A stretch of DNA of 64,000 bases from Comamonadaceae bacterium (GCA_027484105.1 JAIXUG010000005.1:372001-436000), one strand, 5' to 3'. Positions 50,096-60,877 are shown, counted from the stretch's first letter. The notes: generated from the letters alone by a model not told the origin. Translations and numbers: made by a program.

Positions 50096-51406
50096 TCAGA
50101 GGGTGCCGTAGCTGTGCAAACCGCTGAGGAACATGTTGACCCCGAGGAAGGCAAAGGTGGTGATGCCCAAGCCCACCAGCGCCCACCAGGCAGACACGGT
50201 GCCGCGCAGACCCTTCATGAGGCGCATGTGCAGCCAGGCGGCGTAGTTCAACCAAACGATCAGGGCCCAGGTCTCTTTCGGGTCCCAGCTCCAGTAACCG
50301 CCCCAGGCCTCGGCCGCCCACAAGGCACCCAGCACGGTGGCAATGGTGAAAAAGGCAAAGCCCACTGCGATGGATTTGTACATCACATCGTCCAGGATTT
50401 CATAGGAGGGCAGTCGCTCGGCAATGCGTCGGCGGCCCATCAAAATGCCCGCCACGATGAAGGCAGACACCCCAAAATAAACCATCCAATAGCTGCTGGT
50501 CTGGTCATTGGCGGATTGGCGGAACACCACCGGCTCAAAGCACAGCACAACGCCCAGCAACCACAAGGGCGCCAGCTTGTACCAGCGGGTCTCGGTCGCT
50601 TGTTGTTTGATCAGGTAGGCAAAGGCCACCATGGCCGCCAGCGCAAAGGTGCCGTAACCGATGAAGTTGGCGGGCACATGCACCTTCATCCACCAGCTTT
50701 TGAGGGCGGGCACCAAAGGCTGGATTTCGTGGGCCTCGCGCACCAGGGTGTACCACAACAAAAAGCCCACAGCGGCACTGACGACCAACATCACAAAAGC
50801 GCCCAAGGCACGTGTTTTGTATTGCGCTTCGTAATAAAGGTAAAAAGCCGTGGTCATCCAGCAAAACATGATGAACACTTCATACAGATTGCTGACCGGG
50901 ATGTGCCCGATGTCCGGGCCCAATTGGTGGCTTTCGTACCAACGCACCAAGGTGCCAATCAGCGCCAGCCCCACCGCCACCCAAGCCATGCGCGAGCCCA
51001 ATGACTCCATCGCATCACCTTGACCGCGTATGAACACACCGGCCCAATAGAACACCGTGCTGATGAAAAACAAGATGCTCATCCACAGGATGGCCGACTG
51101 GCTGGACAGGAAATACTTGAGCAAGAACACCTGCTCGGAGCGGGCCAGATCACCCTGGTACAAATAAATGGCCAGCAAGGACAAGCCCGAAACCACCAAG
51201 ATCAAGGTGCGCAAAGGTCGCCAGAACCAGGCCAACCAGATCACTGCGGGCAAGCTGCCGATCAGGATGGCCTGCTCGTAAACGTCCATGGCATGCTGGT
51301 AACGGGTGAAGGCAAACACCGTCCCCAACAGCGCCAACAAGGCAAAGCCCCAATCCAGCGCCGTACGGCTGGAAAAATAGCCTGGATTCAAAGTGACAGT
51401 CGTCAT
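50096..51406 (-). CDS. ccsA: System II cytochrome c biogenesis protein CcsA (ResC/CcsB family)
   Basis: A 436-residue polytopic protein of the haem-handling complex. The WWD haem-binding motif is WGGYWSWDPKETWALIVWLNYAAWLHMR, and conserved histidines lie in KVHVPANFIGYG and the C-terminal helices. Two regions about residues 175-200 (IGHIPVSNLYEVFIMF) are also characteristic. It joins with ResB to attach haem to periplasmic CxxCH proteins; a diheme substrate is encoded next door. It overlaps resB by 4 bp. Confidence 0.94.
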   Translation of the reverse strand: MTTVTLNPGYFSSRTALDWGFALLALLGTVFAFTRYQHAMDVYEQAILIGSLPAVIWLAWFWRPLRTLILVVSGLSLLAIYLYQGDLARSEQVFLLKYFLSSQSAILWMSILFFISTVFYWAGVFIRGQGDAMESLGSRMAWVAVGLALIGTLVRWYESHQLGPDIGHIPVSNLYEVFIMFCWMTTAFYLYYEAQYKTRALGAFVMLVVSAAVGFLLWYTLVREAHEIQPLVPALKSWWMKVHVPANFIGYGTFALAAMVAFAYLIKQQATETRWYKLAPLWLLGVVLCFEPVVFRQSANDQTSSYWMVYFGVSAFIVAGILMGRRRIAERLPSYEILDDVMYKSIAVGFAFFTIATVLGALWAAEAWGGYWSWDPKETWALIVWLNYAAWLHMRLMKGLRGTVSAWWALVGLGITTFAFLGVNMFLSGLHSYGTL

Positions 51407-53529
51407 GGTGTTTTCTCTAAGCGGCCCAACAAACGGGCGGTCAGTTGGTCAAATTCACGGTCCACGTCCATGGTCTTGCGGTTGGACGACAAAGCCAAGC
51501 TGGCCTGGGCTCCTTCACCTTGCGGCGACAACCAGACCCACAAGCGACGCTCCCGAACATACAGCATTGCAAAAATACCCAGGATCAAAAGGGCACAACC
51601 CAGATAGACGATGGACTGGCCAGGCGCCCTGGCCACCTGGAAAACGCTGGCTTGCACCTGCTTGAAGTCTTTCAGCAAAAACGTCATCGGTGCAGGGTAA
51701 AACGGCGCATCCGACAGGGCCAGCACCGCCTGCGACATGAAGCCTTGAATCTGCTCGGTGGGCAAAGGCTTGACCCCTGCTTGCTCGCGGGCCACCACGT
51801 CCAACTCGAACAAGGCACCATTCAAGATGCGCACGAACATCTCACCTGCGCGGGCGCGCTCGGCCTCAGGCACATTGGCCTCCAGAAAATCCGCCAGCGC
51901 CTGCAAACCCGACACCTGTTTGCCTTGCACCTGCTCCAAACCCGCAAACAGCCCCAAGGAGCGGGCTGCCGAATCGGCCAGTTGCTGGGTCAACTCGGGG
52001 CGTTGTGGGTCAACGGCCTTGCGGGCGTAACGCTGCACCGCCCGATTGCGCAGCTCGGGCGTTTCAAGCGCAGCACGCAAACGGATGAAACCCGTCAACT
52101 CGCTGTTTTCATCGGCTGGGGGCCGCAAATAACGGAAAGGCTCACTGGGCGTCTCGCGCATGCCCAGCAAGAACACCGGCACCCCATCGCCCGTGTCCAC
52201 GGGCAACATGTAGTTGTTGTATTCGCGCGCCTGCCCAGCTGCATCGCGCAGCTTGTAACTCACACTGGGGCCCACGTTGCGCAACTCTTTGGTCTGGGTG
52301 GTCTTGTTGCCGGCACCCAAACGCTCGTCGATCGCACTCCGCAGATCCACCTTGCGTACATCCACGCCCGTGCCTTGGGGGCCTTCGCCACCCGAGAGGT
52401 TTTCCACGTTGATGACCCGCAGCCCCGTGAATTCGAGGCTCATTTTCTCGTTGCCATTGGTCAGGTCCGTGCTGCCGCCAATGGTGCCCTCCACCTCAAA
52501 CGACTTGGATGCTGCCGACATGGGCACGGCTTGGAGCTTGACGCTGGAGCCGCCGTCGTCAAAACTGGACTGGTAAATGTTGATGCCCTTGAAGCTGGCG
52601 GGGTGGTTGACCTCGACACGCGCTTCCTTTTTCTCGCCCGTGGCCTTGTCGTGGATGATGATGTCACTGGCAAACAGTTTGGGCATCCCCGTCGAGTAGT
52701 ACTCGACGATGAACTTTTTCAGCTCGATGACAAAAGGCAAGTCTTGCAGCAAGATGCCGTTGGACTGGTTCAGGATGGCCGTGCCCGACGCGGTATCTTC
52801 GGCCACCAGCAAATTGCCCCGGAAAGCCGGATTGTGCTCAGACAATCGGTGCTGCGCAGGCACATCGGCGATCAAGCCACCGCCGTTGTAAATTTCCTTG
52901 CCGCCAAACCACATCTGGGCGCGCACCATCAGATCGCCATCGAGCAAGCCCCCCACACACACCAACACAATGGCCGAGTGCGCCGCGATGTAACCGATCT
53001 TGTTGGCCGCACCGGTCTTGGCCGCCAGCATCCAGCCCTTGCCGGTCGGGGTCTCGCGCTCTTGCAGCTTGACCTTCCAGCCGCCTGTGGCCAGCAAAGC
53101 CCCCAGGCGTTTGGCGGCGACCTCCGGCGCTTCGCCCAGATGCCCCTCGGCCTTGTGGTGGAAGGCCTTGAGACTTTGTTCTCGGATGTTTTCCTTGTAG
53201 TTCTTCAGGTCCACCAGGATCTTGGGCGTGTTGCGGGCAATGCACAAACTGGTGCTGACCACCAGAAAAGCCAAGATGAGCAAAAACCACCAGGCGCTGT
53301 AAACCGAGTTCAGCTTGAGGGTGGCAAACAATTCGGCCCAAAACGGCCCGAACTGGTTGATGTAGTTGTTGGTGGGCTCGTTTTGCTTGAGCACCGTACC
53401 GATCACAGAGGCGATGCAGATCACCGTCAACAAGGAAATCGCAAAGCGCATGGACGACAGCAGTTCGATCACCGCCTGCCCTCGGGGCGAGCCGCGCTCG
53501 GAATCTGGGCGGGAAGCAACAGTCGTCAT
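51403..53529 (-). CDS. resB: System II cytochrome c biogenesis protein ResB (Ccs1)
   Basis: A 708-residue membrane protein. The N-terminal spans carry SSMRFAISLLTVICIASVIGTVLKQNEP and AWWFLLILAFLVVSTSLCIARNTP. A large periplasmic domain (about residues 210-610) with HPASFKGINIYQSSFDDGGS follows, then a last span YLGCALLILGIFAMLYV and a basic cytoplasmic tail. The ATG at 53529 is preferred over the longer frame to 53583. It is the first gene of resB-ccsA. The 53530-53716 gap to the cytochrome gene holds nothing recognisable beyond a presumptive promoter. Confidence 0.94.
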   Translation of the reverse strand: MTTVASRPDSERGSPRGQAVIELLSSMRFAISLLTVICIASVIGTVLKQNEPTNNYINQFGPFWAELFATLKLNSVYSAWWFLLILAFLVVSTSLCIARNTPKILVDLKNYKENIREQSLKAFHHKAEGHLGEAPEVAAKRLGALLATGGWKVKLQERETPTGKGWMLAAKTGAANKIGYIAAHSAIVLVCVGGLLDGDLMVRAQMWFGGKEIYNGGGLIADVPAQHRLSEHNPAFRGNLLVAEDTASGTAILNQSNGILLQDLPFVIELKKFIVEYYSTGMPKLFASDIIIHDKATGEKKEARVEVNHPASFKGINIYQSSFDDGGSSVKLQAVPMSAASKSFEVEGTIGGSTDLTNGNEKMSLEFTGLRVINVENLSGGEGPQGTGVDVRKVDLRSAIDERLGAGNKTTQTKELRNVGPSVSYKLRDAAGQAREYNNYMLPVDTGDGVPVFLLGMRETPSEPFRYLRPPADENSELTGFIRLRAALETPELRNRAVQRYARKAVDPQRPELTQQLADSAARSLGLFAGLEQVQGKQVSGLQALADFLEANVPEAERARAGEMFVRILNGALFELDVVAREQAGVKPLPTEQIQGFMSQAVLALSDAPFYPAPMTFLLKDFKQVQASVFQVARAPGQSIVYLGCALLILGIFAMLYVRERRLWVWLSPQGEGAQASLALSSNRKTMDVDREFDQLTARLLGRLEKTP

Positions 53530-53716
53530 GGGTATTTCAATCCAAGGCAGATCAGGGGGTGGAGCGCAGGCCCCAAATGACAAAGGCCGGAAAACCGACC
53601 TTGCTGCTTGTCATATCAGCCGTTTCTTAATTGTGCCCGAGACACGAGGCCCCGGGAACAAAACCCCCAAGCCACTGCAGGGCAAAACCGCTGCAAGCCG
53701 GGGTCAAAGCAAACGA

Positions 53717-54349
53717 TCAGCGCAGACCCGCGATGTAATCGGACACCGCCTTGATTTCGCGGTCATTCATCTTGGCCGCCACTTGGGTCATTTGCAGGTT
53801 GTTCTTGCGAACGCCTTCACGGAACTGGACCAACTGGCCAGCGGTGTACTCGGCATGCTGACCGCCCAGACGGGGGTACTGAGATGGCATGCCAGCCCCA
53901 TTGGGCGAGTGGCAGCTGGCGCAGGCGGCGATTTGGCGGTCTGGAATGCCACCCCGGTAAATGCGCTCGCCCCAGGCCACGGTCTCTTTGGCGTTGGCAA
54001 AGCCTGGCTTGGCTTGTTTGGAAGCCAGCCAAAAAGCGATGTTGCGCATGTCGTCATCGCTCAGTGCAGCCACCATGCCACCCATCACGGCGTTGGCACG
54101 CTTGCCCGACTTGTACTCCTGCAATTGCTTGAGCAGGTATTCGGGGTGTTGCTGGGCCAGCTTGGGATTGGCGGGGGTGCTGGAATTGCCGTCCGCCGCG
54201 TGGCAAGCAACACAGGCCTGGCTGAAGATGGCTTCGCCTTTGGCCAAGTCAGGCTTGGCAGCTTTGGGAGCGGGGCCAGCGGCCAGGGCAGAACCAGCCA
54301 CGAAAGCGGCCGACAGAGCGGTGATCAGGAAAGAGGAAATCGACTTCAT
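53717..54349 (-). CDS. diheme cytochrome c4-type protein
   Basis: A 210-residue periplasmic cytochrome with a signal peptide (SISSFLITALSAAFVAGSALA) and two haem c sites, CVACH at about residue 47 and CASCH at about residue 145. Each is in a class I fold; distal Met candidates are in NAVMGGMVAAL and NLQMTQVAAKM. The internal duplication is that of cytochrome c4, an electron carrier to terminal oxidases. The ATG at 54349 directly precedes the signal peptide. It is the nearest obvious client of ResB-CcsA. Confidence 0.92.
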   Translation of the reverse strand: MKSISSFLITALSAAFVAGSALAAGPAPKAAKPDLAKGEAIFSQACVACHAADGNSSTPANPKLAQQHPEYLLKQLQEYKSGKRANAVMGGMVAALSDDDMRNIAFWLASKQAKPGFANAKETVAWGERIYRGGIPDRQIAACASCHSPNGAGMPSQYPRLGGQHAEYTAGQLVQFREGVRKNNLQMTQVAAKMNDREIKAVSDYIAGLR

Positions 54350-54364
54350 GGCGTGATCCAGGAG

Positions 54365-54392
54365 TTGGCGCAAAACCCAAGGATTCTACAAT
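54365..54392 (+). promoter_or_regulatory. possible sigma-70 promoter for engB
   Basis: TTGGCG and TACAAT are separated by 16 bp, 45 bp before the engB ATG. The match is moderate; it is the only reasonable pair in the 87-bp divergent gap. Confidence 0.4.
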
Positions 54393-54436
54393 GAGGTCCA
54401 CGTCAGTTTCCTGACGACCCAAGGTACCCTTTATTT

Positions 54437-55216
54437 ATGAGCTCCCGCCCCAGCGTTCGCGTTCCCGCCCGCCCCACCCCAGCGCCGACCGCCAGCCCAG
54501 CCGTGGCCAGCGCAGCGCCAAAGGCTACCGCCGCCGTGACCCCGATGGGCTGGATGCACACCGCCCGTTTTCTGACCACCGCCGCACAGCTGCACCATCT
54601 GCCCGCGATGGACACCCCCGAAATCGCCTTTGTAGGCCGCTCCAATGCGGGCAAATCCACCTGCATCAACACCCTGACGCAGAAAAAGCAGTTGGCCTTT
54701 GCCTCCAAAAAACCCGGCCGCACCCAACATATCAACCTGTTTGCCCTGGGCAAACAGGGCATCACCGACGCGGTACTGGCCGATCTGCCCGGTTATGGCT
54801 ACGCCGCCGTGGCCAAGATGGACAAGCTGCGCTGGCAGCAGGTCATGGCCAACTATTTGGTCAGCCGCGACAACCTGACCGGCATCGTCATGATGTGCGA
54901 CCCGCGCCACGGCCTGACCGAACTCGACGACATCCTGCTGGAAGTGATCCGTCCGCGGGTCGAGCAAGGCCTGAAGTTTTTGATCATCCTGACCAAGGCC
55001 GACAAGCTCACCCGTGCCGAGCAAGCCAAAGCCTTGTCGATTGCGCGACTGCAAGCTGGCGGCGGTGAGGTGAAACTGTTTTCTGCCTTGAAAAAGCAAG
55101 GCGTGGACGAAGTAGCCCAACTGCTCTGGGACTGGACCCATCCGGCTGACGGTCCATCCCTTGCACCAGCCCCCACCGAGTTGACCGAGGAAGAACCCGA
55201 AGCCCTGGACGAGTGA
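54437..55216 (+). CDS. engB: ribosome biogenesis GTP-binding protein EngB (YihA/YsxC)
   Basis: A 259-residue essential GTPase for large-subunit assembly. G1 is AFVGRSNAGKSTCINTL, G2 region GRTQHINLF, G3 DLPGYGYAAV, and G4 ILTKADKL. KLRWQQVMANYLVSRDNLTGIVMMCDPRHGLTELD lies between. It has an Ala/Pro-rich N-terminal extension of about 35 residues, longer than in most families. The cytochrome c4 gene upstream is divergent, an arrangement seen in other betaproteobacteria. Confidence 0.95.
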   Translation: MSSRPSVRVPARPTPAPTASPAVASAAPKATAAVTPMGWMHTARFLTTAAQLHHLPAMDTPEIAFVGRSNAGKSTCINTLTQKKQLAFASKKPGRTQHINLFALGKQGITDAVLADLPGYGYAAVAKMDKLRWQQVMANYLVSRDNLTGIVMMCDPRHGLTELDDILLEVIRPRVEQGLKFLIILTKADKLTRAEQAKALSIARLQAGGGEVKLFSALKKQGVDEVAQLLWDWTHPADGPSLAPAPTELTEEEPEALDE

Positions 55217-55268
55217 GCCCCTGCCCTTGGCAGCGCCGAATCACCGCCCTTCAAAAAGTGATCCCCCC

Positions 55269-56270
55269 GTGCCTCCTTGCACCCCCGACATCCAGACCTG
55301 GCAACAAACGCTGCCCCATGGCATCACCCTGAGTTGCCGCGCCTGCGGCGAGCAAGGCCGCCCGGTGATGGTGTTCTTACATGGCTTTCCCGAAGGCGCC
55401 TGGGTGTGGGACCCTTTGCTGCTGCATTTTTCCAAGCCCGAAAACGGCGGCTACCGCTGCGTGGCCCCCAATTTGCGCGGCTATGAACGCTCCAGCGCCC
55501 CCGAAGATGTCAAAGCCTACCGGGCCAAACACCTGGTGCAAGACGTCGTGGCCCTGATCGATGTCGAATGCGGCACCCCCAACGGCCAGGCACCGCTGGC
55601 CGCTTTGGTCGCCCACGACTGGGGCGGCGCTGTGGCCTGGAGCTTGGTCAACCAACACCCCGAGAGGCTGCGCCAGCTGGTCATCATCAACTCCCCACAC
55701 CCCGGCCCCTTTCTCAAGGCCTTGCAAAATGACCCGGCGCAGCAAGCGGCCAGCACCTACATGAACTTTTTGGTGCAAGCCGATGCCGCCGCCCAGCTGG
55801 CAGCCAACGACTTTGAGCGCCTGTTCGGCTTCTTGACCGGGCAAGACGGCGCTTTGCAATCGCTGACCCGCCAAGCCGCATCGCCCAAGCCATCATGGCT
55901 CACCCCTGAGGTCCAAGGGCAATACCGCGATGTCTGGCAGCACGGCCTGCAAGGCGGCCTCAACTACTACCGCGCTTCGCCCCTGCGACCAGCCACCGCC
56001 ACCGACCCGGGTGCCAGCGCCGTGCAAATCCCGCCCGAAGCGCTACACATTGACGTGCCCACCCTGGTGTTGTGGGCGCAGGACGATGTGGCGCTGCTGC
56101 CCTGCTTGACCGAGGGGCTGCAGACCCATGTGCCCACACTGAAACTGGTGCCCATCGCCAACGCTACGCATTGGGTGGTGCATGAACAACCCCAACGCGT
56201 GATGGCCGAAATCGCCGATTTTCTGACGCCGCCAAGCACCGCGCCCCAGGCAACAGAGCCCTCTCAATAA
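55269..56270 (+). CDS. alpha/beta hydrolase, epoxide hydrolase / haloacetate dehalogenase-like
   Basis: A 333-residue alpha/beta hydrolase with an oxyanion motif HGFPEGAWVWDPL, LRGYERSSAPEDVKAYRAKHLVQDV, and an Asp nucleophile in LVAHDWGGAVAWSL. The acid is in LWAQDDVALLP and the His in NATHWVVHEQPQRV. An Asp nucleophile marks the epoxide hydrolase and dehalogenase branch; the substrate is unknown. The start is uncertain: the GTG at 55269 is chosen, and a TTG at 55227 is possible. It runs 52 bp after engB in the same direction and its stop overlaps the convergent acyltransferase by 7 bp. Confidence 0.82.
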   Translation: MPPCTPDIQTWQQTLPHGITLSCRACGEQGRPVMVFLHGFPEGAWVWDPLLLHFSKPENGGYRCVAPNLRGYERSSAPEDVKAYRAKHLVQDVVALIDVECGTPNGQAPLAALVAHDWGGAVAWSLVNQHPERLRQLVIINSPHPGPFLKALQNDPAQQAASTYMNFLVQADAAAQLAANDFERLFGFLTGQDGALQSLTRQAASPKPSWLTPEVQGQYRDVWQHGLQGGLNYYRASPLRPATATDPGASAVQIPPEALHIDVPTLVLWAQDDVALLPCLTEGLQTHVPTLKLVPIANATHWVVHEQPQRVMAEIADFLTPPSTAPQATEPSQ

Positions 56271-57124
56271 AAACCGGGCTCACCCTCGGGTCGGGTCTTG
56301 AAGCGCTTGTGCACCCAGTAATACTGCTCGGGCATGGTGTCAATCACTGCCTGCAAAACCCGGTTCATGCGAGCCGTATCGGCCACAGGGTCTTCGGTGG
56401 GAAAATCAAGCCAAACAGGCCCCACTTCCAGGCAATAGCCATGACGCGTCATGCGGGTGGCAGCGGTCAGCACACGGGCGCGCCCCAAACGCGCAAAACG
56501 CGACAATGACGGCACCGTCGCCGCCTGAACGCCATAGAAAGGCACAAAAACAGACTCTTCCCGCCCGAAATCCATGTCGGGCAACAGGTACAACTTGTCG
56601 CCCTCACGCAAACCCGACACGATCTGCTTGACCCCTTGGTGCCTGTAAAACAGCTTGGTCAGACCCGAGCGACTGCGCCCTTGGCGCACCCAATCGTCGA
56701 GCACCGGGTTGCGCTGCCGGGTGTAAATGCTGGCGATGGCCACCCCGTGAGCCATCGTCAGTGCCGTCCCACCCGCGTCCAGGCCCACAAAATGAGGCGC
56801 CAGCATCACCACTGGCTCAGCACCCTGCAGGGGGCTCAGATCGCCTTTCACAGACAAGCGCCGACGCAGCAAAGCCGGCGAGCCGTGCCACAGCCATGAC
56901 CGGTCCAGCAAAGACTGCATCACCCCGACAAAATGACGCCTGAGCAATTGCCAGCGCTGCATGCGGCTCAGATGGGGGTAACACACCCGCAAGTTGACCC
57001 ACACGATATGCCGCCTCGATCGGGCGAAAATCATCAGCACATGCCCCAAAACCCAGCCCAAAGCCCGCAACAGCGACAAAGGGCAAAGCGCCAACCAACG
57101 CATCAAAACAGGCACCAGGTGCAT
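56264..57124 (-). CDS. lysophospholipid acyltransferase of the LpxL/HtrB family (lipid A late acylation)
   Basis: A 286-residue inner-membrane acyltransferase. One N-terminal span (LVPVLMRWLALCPLSLLRALGWVLG) is followed by the HX4D catalytic motif in VVMLAPHFVGLDAGGTAL, KLYLLPDMDFGREESVFVPFYG and a WVHKRFKTRPEG ending. It adds a secondary acyl chain to lipid A from acyl-ACP. It overlaps a second family member by an ATGA junction. Both are probably one operon giving the two late acylation steps. Confidence 0.9.
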   Translation of the reverse strand: MHLVPVLMRWLALCPLSLLRALGWVLGHVLMIFARSRRHIVWVNLRVCYPHLSRMQRWQLLRRHFVGVMQSLLDRSWLWHGSPALLRRRLSVKGDLSPLQGAEPVVMLAPHFVGLDAGGTALTMAHGVAIASIYTRQRNPVLDDWVRQGRSRSGLTKLFYRHQGVKQIVSGLREGDKLYLLPDMDFGREESVFVPFYGVQAATVPSLSRFARLGRARVLTAATRMTRHGYCLEVGPVWLDFPTEDPVADTARMNRVLQAVIDTMPEQYYWVHKRFKTRPEGEPGFY

Positions 57125-57954
57125 CACATGTCCTTGCGCGGTTCTTTGTACCGGGCATAGGCCCAAAGGTACTGTTGCGGGCAGGTCAGCACCATCGACT
57201 CCATGGCCTGGTTGATTTGCACCACGGCCGTTTCCAGATCAGGCGACAAATCGTGGCCCAAAGGGCGGGTGTGCAAGCGGTAGCCTCGGCCCCAAGGCAA
57301 ACGCTCACCCCAGATCAACACCACACGGGCGCCGGTTTGCAAAGCCAAACGGGCTGCCAGGGTCATGGTGTAGGCGCTTCGCCCGAAAAAAGGTGCCCAA
57401 ACCCCCATGCCCTCCGGCGGCACTTGATCGGGCAACAAACCCACCGCTTCGCCCGCCCGCAGGGCCTTGATCATCTGGCGCACCCCGGCCAGGGTGGTCG
57501 GCACCGCCTGCAGCCCCGGCCGGTTGCGGGCCAGCGCCATGACTTCGCCCAAAGCAGCATGCCGCGCCGGGCGGTACAAGACGGTCAATTGCCCGTATTG
57601 GGCGCCAAAACGCAAGGCCAGCGCTTGGGCCGTGACCTCGAAACACCCCATGTGCGGTGTCAAGAACAACACCCCCTGGCCCTCGGCATAGGCTTGGGCC
57701 GCCGCCCGATCATCGGCCCATTCCAGATGCGGCGTGCGGCCCAACCACAAGCGCGGCAACTCGGCCGTCATGCGCCCAGCCTGTCCCACCGCCCCCAGCA
57801 CCGCTGACCCATCCAGGCCAGCTTGCCTGACGTTGGCCAGAAAACGGCTGCGGTAAGGCCCCGACAACAGCCACGCGGCCCAACCCCCGAAGCTGCCCAG
57901 CAGGTGCAAGGCCCACAGAGGCCATCGAGAGAAAAAAAGGAACCAACGCAACAT
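57124..57954 (-). CDS. lysophospholipid acyltransferase of the LpxL/HtrB family, second copy
   Basis: A 276-residue paralogue. The N-terminus LRWFLFFSRWPLWALHLLGSFGGWAAWLLSG forms the anchor, the catalytic motif is LTPHMGCFEVTAQAL (HX4E), and VGLLPDQVPPEGMGVWAPFFGRSAYTMTLAARLA and PQQYLWAYARYK are typical of the LpxL branch. The ATG at 57954 is used; codons upstream are not family-like. The 57955-58139 gap to the divergent HTH gene has no gene or clear promoter. Confidence 0.9.
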   Translation of the reverse strand: MLRWFLFFSRWPLWALHLLGSFGGWAAWLLSGPYRSRFLANVRQAGLDGSAVLGAVGQAGRMTAELPRLWLGRTPHLEWADDRAAAQAYAEGQGVLFLTPHMGCFEVTAQALALRFGAQYGQLTVLYRPARHAALGEVMALARNRPGLQAVPTTLAGVRQMIKALRAGEAVGLLPDQVPPEGMGVWAPFFGRSAYTMTLAARLALQTGARVVLIWGERLPWGRGYRLHTRPLGHDLSPDLETAVVQINQAMESMVLTCPQQYLWAYARYKEPRKDM

Positions 57955-58139
57955 AGGGGGTTGATTTTGCCTTGAACTGGCCTGCCCCGGCCTGGGCACC
58001 GGCCGGCCTGCGCCTTACCGGTTTTCCGCACAGGCTCTACCTGTTCATGCACCGCACCACCCCACCAGGCAAGCCCTAACATGACCAGAACATCCAAAAC
58101 AAGCGCCTGCCCCTCGGGCCAAACCGGAACCTTCAGAAC

Positions 58140-58730
58140 ATGAAAAACTCCCCCATGCCGCCCAACCTCCAGGCCTATGTCAGCACCAGTCAAGCCGCCA
58201 AAATGCTGGGCCTGTCGGTGGGCACAGTGCAGCGCATGGTGCAAAAAGGCATTTTCAAGGCCTTCATCACCCACGGCGGGCACCGCCGGATCCTCTCCAC
58301 CTCCTTGCAAGACTATTTCAAGGCCCAAGGCTTTGCCCAAGCCAACACCCCAACCGGCACAGCGCTGGTGTGCATCCTGCATGACAGCGAACACTTGTCC
58401 AGCCCCTTGAGCACCCTGTCCCACTGGGAACACGTCAAGGTCATCACCCACCCGCTGGACCTGATGGGCATCGAAGAAGACGTTGGCGTTTTTTTCATCG
58501 ATGCCCGCATCCCCTGGCTGCACACCGAGCCCCTGCACCTGCACCTGCAAAGCCCGCGCATGCAAAACGCGCAACTCGTCATCTACAACAGCCTGCAATT
58601 GCCGCCCGACAGCCCCTTGACGCCTGGCACCAAAGTCAGCCTGTTTGAACACGACATCAGCACCGACCTGGTCTATGGCTACCTGCTGTGCGCACGCCCG
58701 AGCCAGGCCCCCTCCGCACCCAGGCATTGA
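58140..58730 (+). CDS. HTH DNA-binding protein (excisionase/MerR-like) with unknown C-terminal domain
   Basis: A 196-residue protein. The N-terminal helix-turn-helix is YVSTSQAAKMLGLSVGTVQRMVQKG with the following FITHGGHRRILSTSLQDYF wing, as in excisionase-type or MerR-like binders. The C-terminal 120 residues (TALVCILHDSEHLSSPLSTLSHWEHVKVITH, VGVFFIDARIPWL, LVIYNSLQLPPDS) look like a degenerate alpha/beta receiver-type domain; I cannot name it. It sits directly upstream of groESL, codirectional, with the CIRCE promoter between. A regulatory role is inferred only. Confidence 0.75.
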   Translation: MKNSPMPPNLQAYVSTSQAAKMLGLSVGTVQRMVQKGIFKAFITHGGHRRILSTSLQDYFKAQGFAQANTPTGTALVCILHDSEHLSSPLSTLSHWEHVKVITHPLDLMGIEEDVGVFFIDARIPWLHTEPLHLHLQSPRMQNAQLVIYNSLQLPPDSPLTPGTKVSLFEHDISTDLVYGYLLCARPSQAPSAPRH

Positions 58731-58762
58731 CCCGCTGCGACAAAGACCATTGCGTGGGCGTC

Positions 58763-58790
58763 TTGAAATGGGTCAAAAAGCCCTTATGAT
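58763..58790 (+). promoter_or_regulatory. sigma-70 promoter of groESL
   Basis: TTGAAA (58763-58768) and TATGAT (58785-58790) are separated by 16 bp. The last base of the -10 box is the first base of the CIRCE inverted repeat, so repressor binding would block the start region. Confidence 0.8.
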
Positions 58791-58816
58791 TAGCACTCGA
58801 TGGAGTTGAGTGCTAA
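58790..58816 (+). promoter_or_regulatory. CIRCE operator (HrcA-binding site)
   Basis: TTAGCACTC - 9 bp - GAGTGCTAA is a perfect match to the CIRCE consensus. It shows that groESL is repressed by HrcA in this organism; hrcA itself is outside the window. Confidence 0.96.
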
Positions 58817-58840
58817 CAGCACCCCTCCTCAGCTTTCAAC

Positions 58841-58868
58841 AGCACCTTCTTTTGGTGCTTTTGTTTTT
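58841..58868 (+). terminator. terminator-like hairpin in the groESL leader
   Basis: AGCACC and GGTGCT pair around TTCTTTT and are followed by TTTTGTTTTT, 28 bp before the groES ATG and after the promoter. The stem is only 6 bp, so it may be a weak terminator, an attenuator or a stability element. Confidence 0.45.
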
Positions 58869-58896
58869 AACCCTTGTTTCAAATCCAGGAGATTCC

Positions 58897-59184
58897 ATGA
58901 AACTGCGTCCTTTGGGCGATCGCGTGATCGTCAAGCGTATCGAAAGCGAAACCAAAACAGCCTCCGGCATCGTGATCCCCGATTCCGCTGCCGAAAAGCC
59001 CGATCAAGGTGAAGTCTTGGCCGTCGGCCCTGGCAAGACCAACGACAAAGGCGAGACCAAAGCCCTGAGCGTGAAAGTCGGCGACCGCGTGTTGTTCGGC
59101 AAGTACAGCGGCCAGACCGTCAAGGTCGGTGGCGACGAGCTGTTGGTCATGAAAGAAGAAGACCTGTTCGCCGTTGTCGAATAA
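58897..59184 (+). CDS. groES: co-chaperonin GroES
   Basis: The 95-residue lid of the GroEL chamber. It begins [31 protein letters not shown], has the mobile loop ([11 protein letters not shown]), [34 protein letters not shown] and the acidic end [14 protein letters not shown] lies 6 nt before the ATG. It is 43 bp upstream of groEL in one operon under CIRCE control. Confidence 0.98.
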   Translation: MKLRPLGDRVIVKRIESETKTASGIVIPDSAAEKPDQGEVLAVGPGKTNDKGETKALSVKVGDRVLFGKYSGQTVKVGGDELLVMKEEDLFAVVE

Positions 59185-59206
59185 GTCACCCTTTTCCATT
59201 TTTTAA

Positions 59207-60877
<1,671 letters not shown>

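Noticed and set aside
51445-53580. A 711-codon plus-strand frame
   Set aside because: Antisense shadow of resB, with no domain and no ribosome site.
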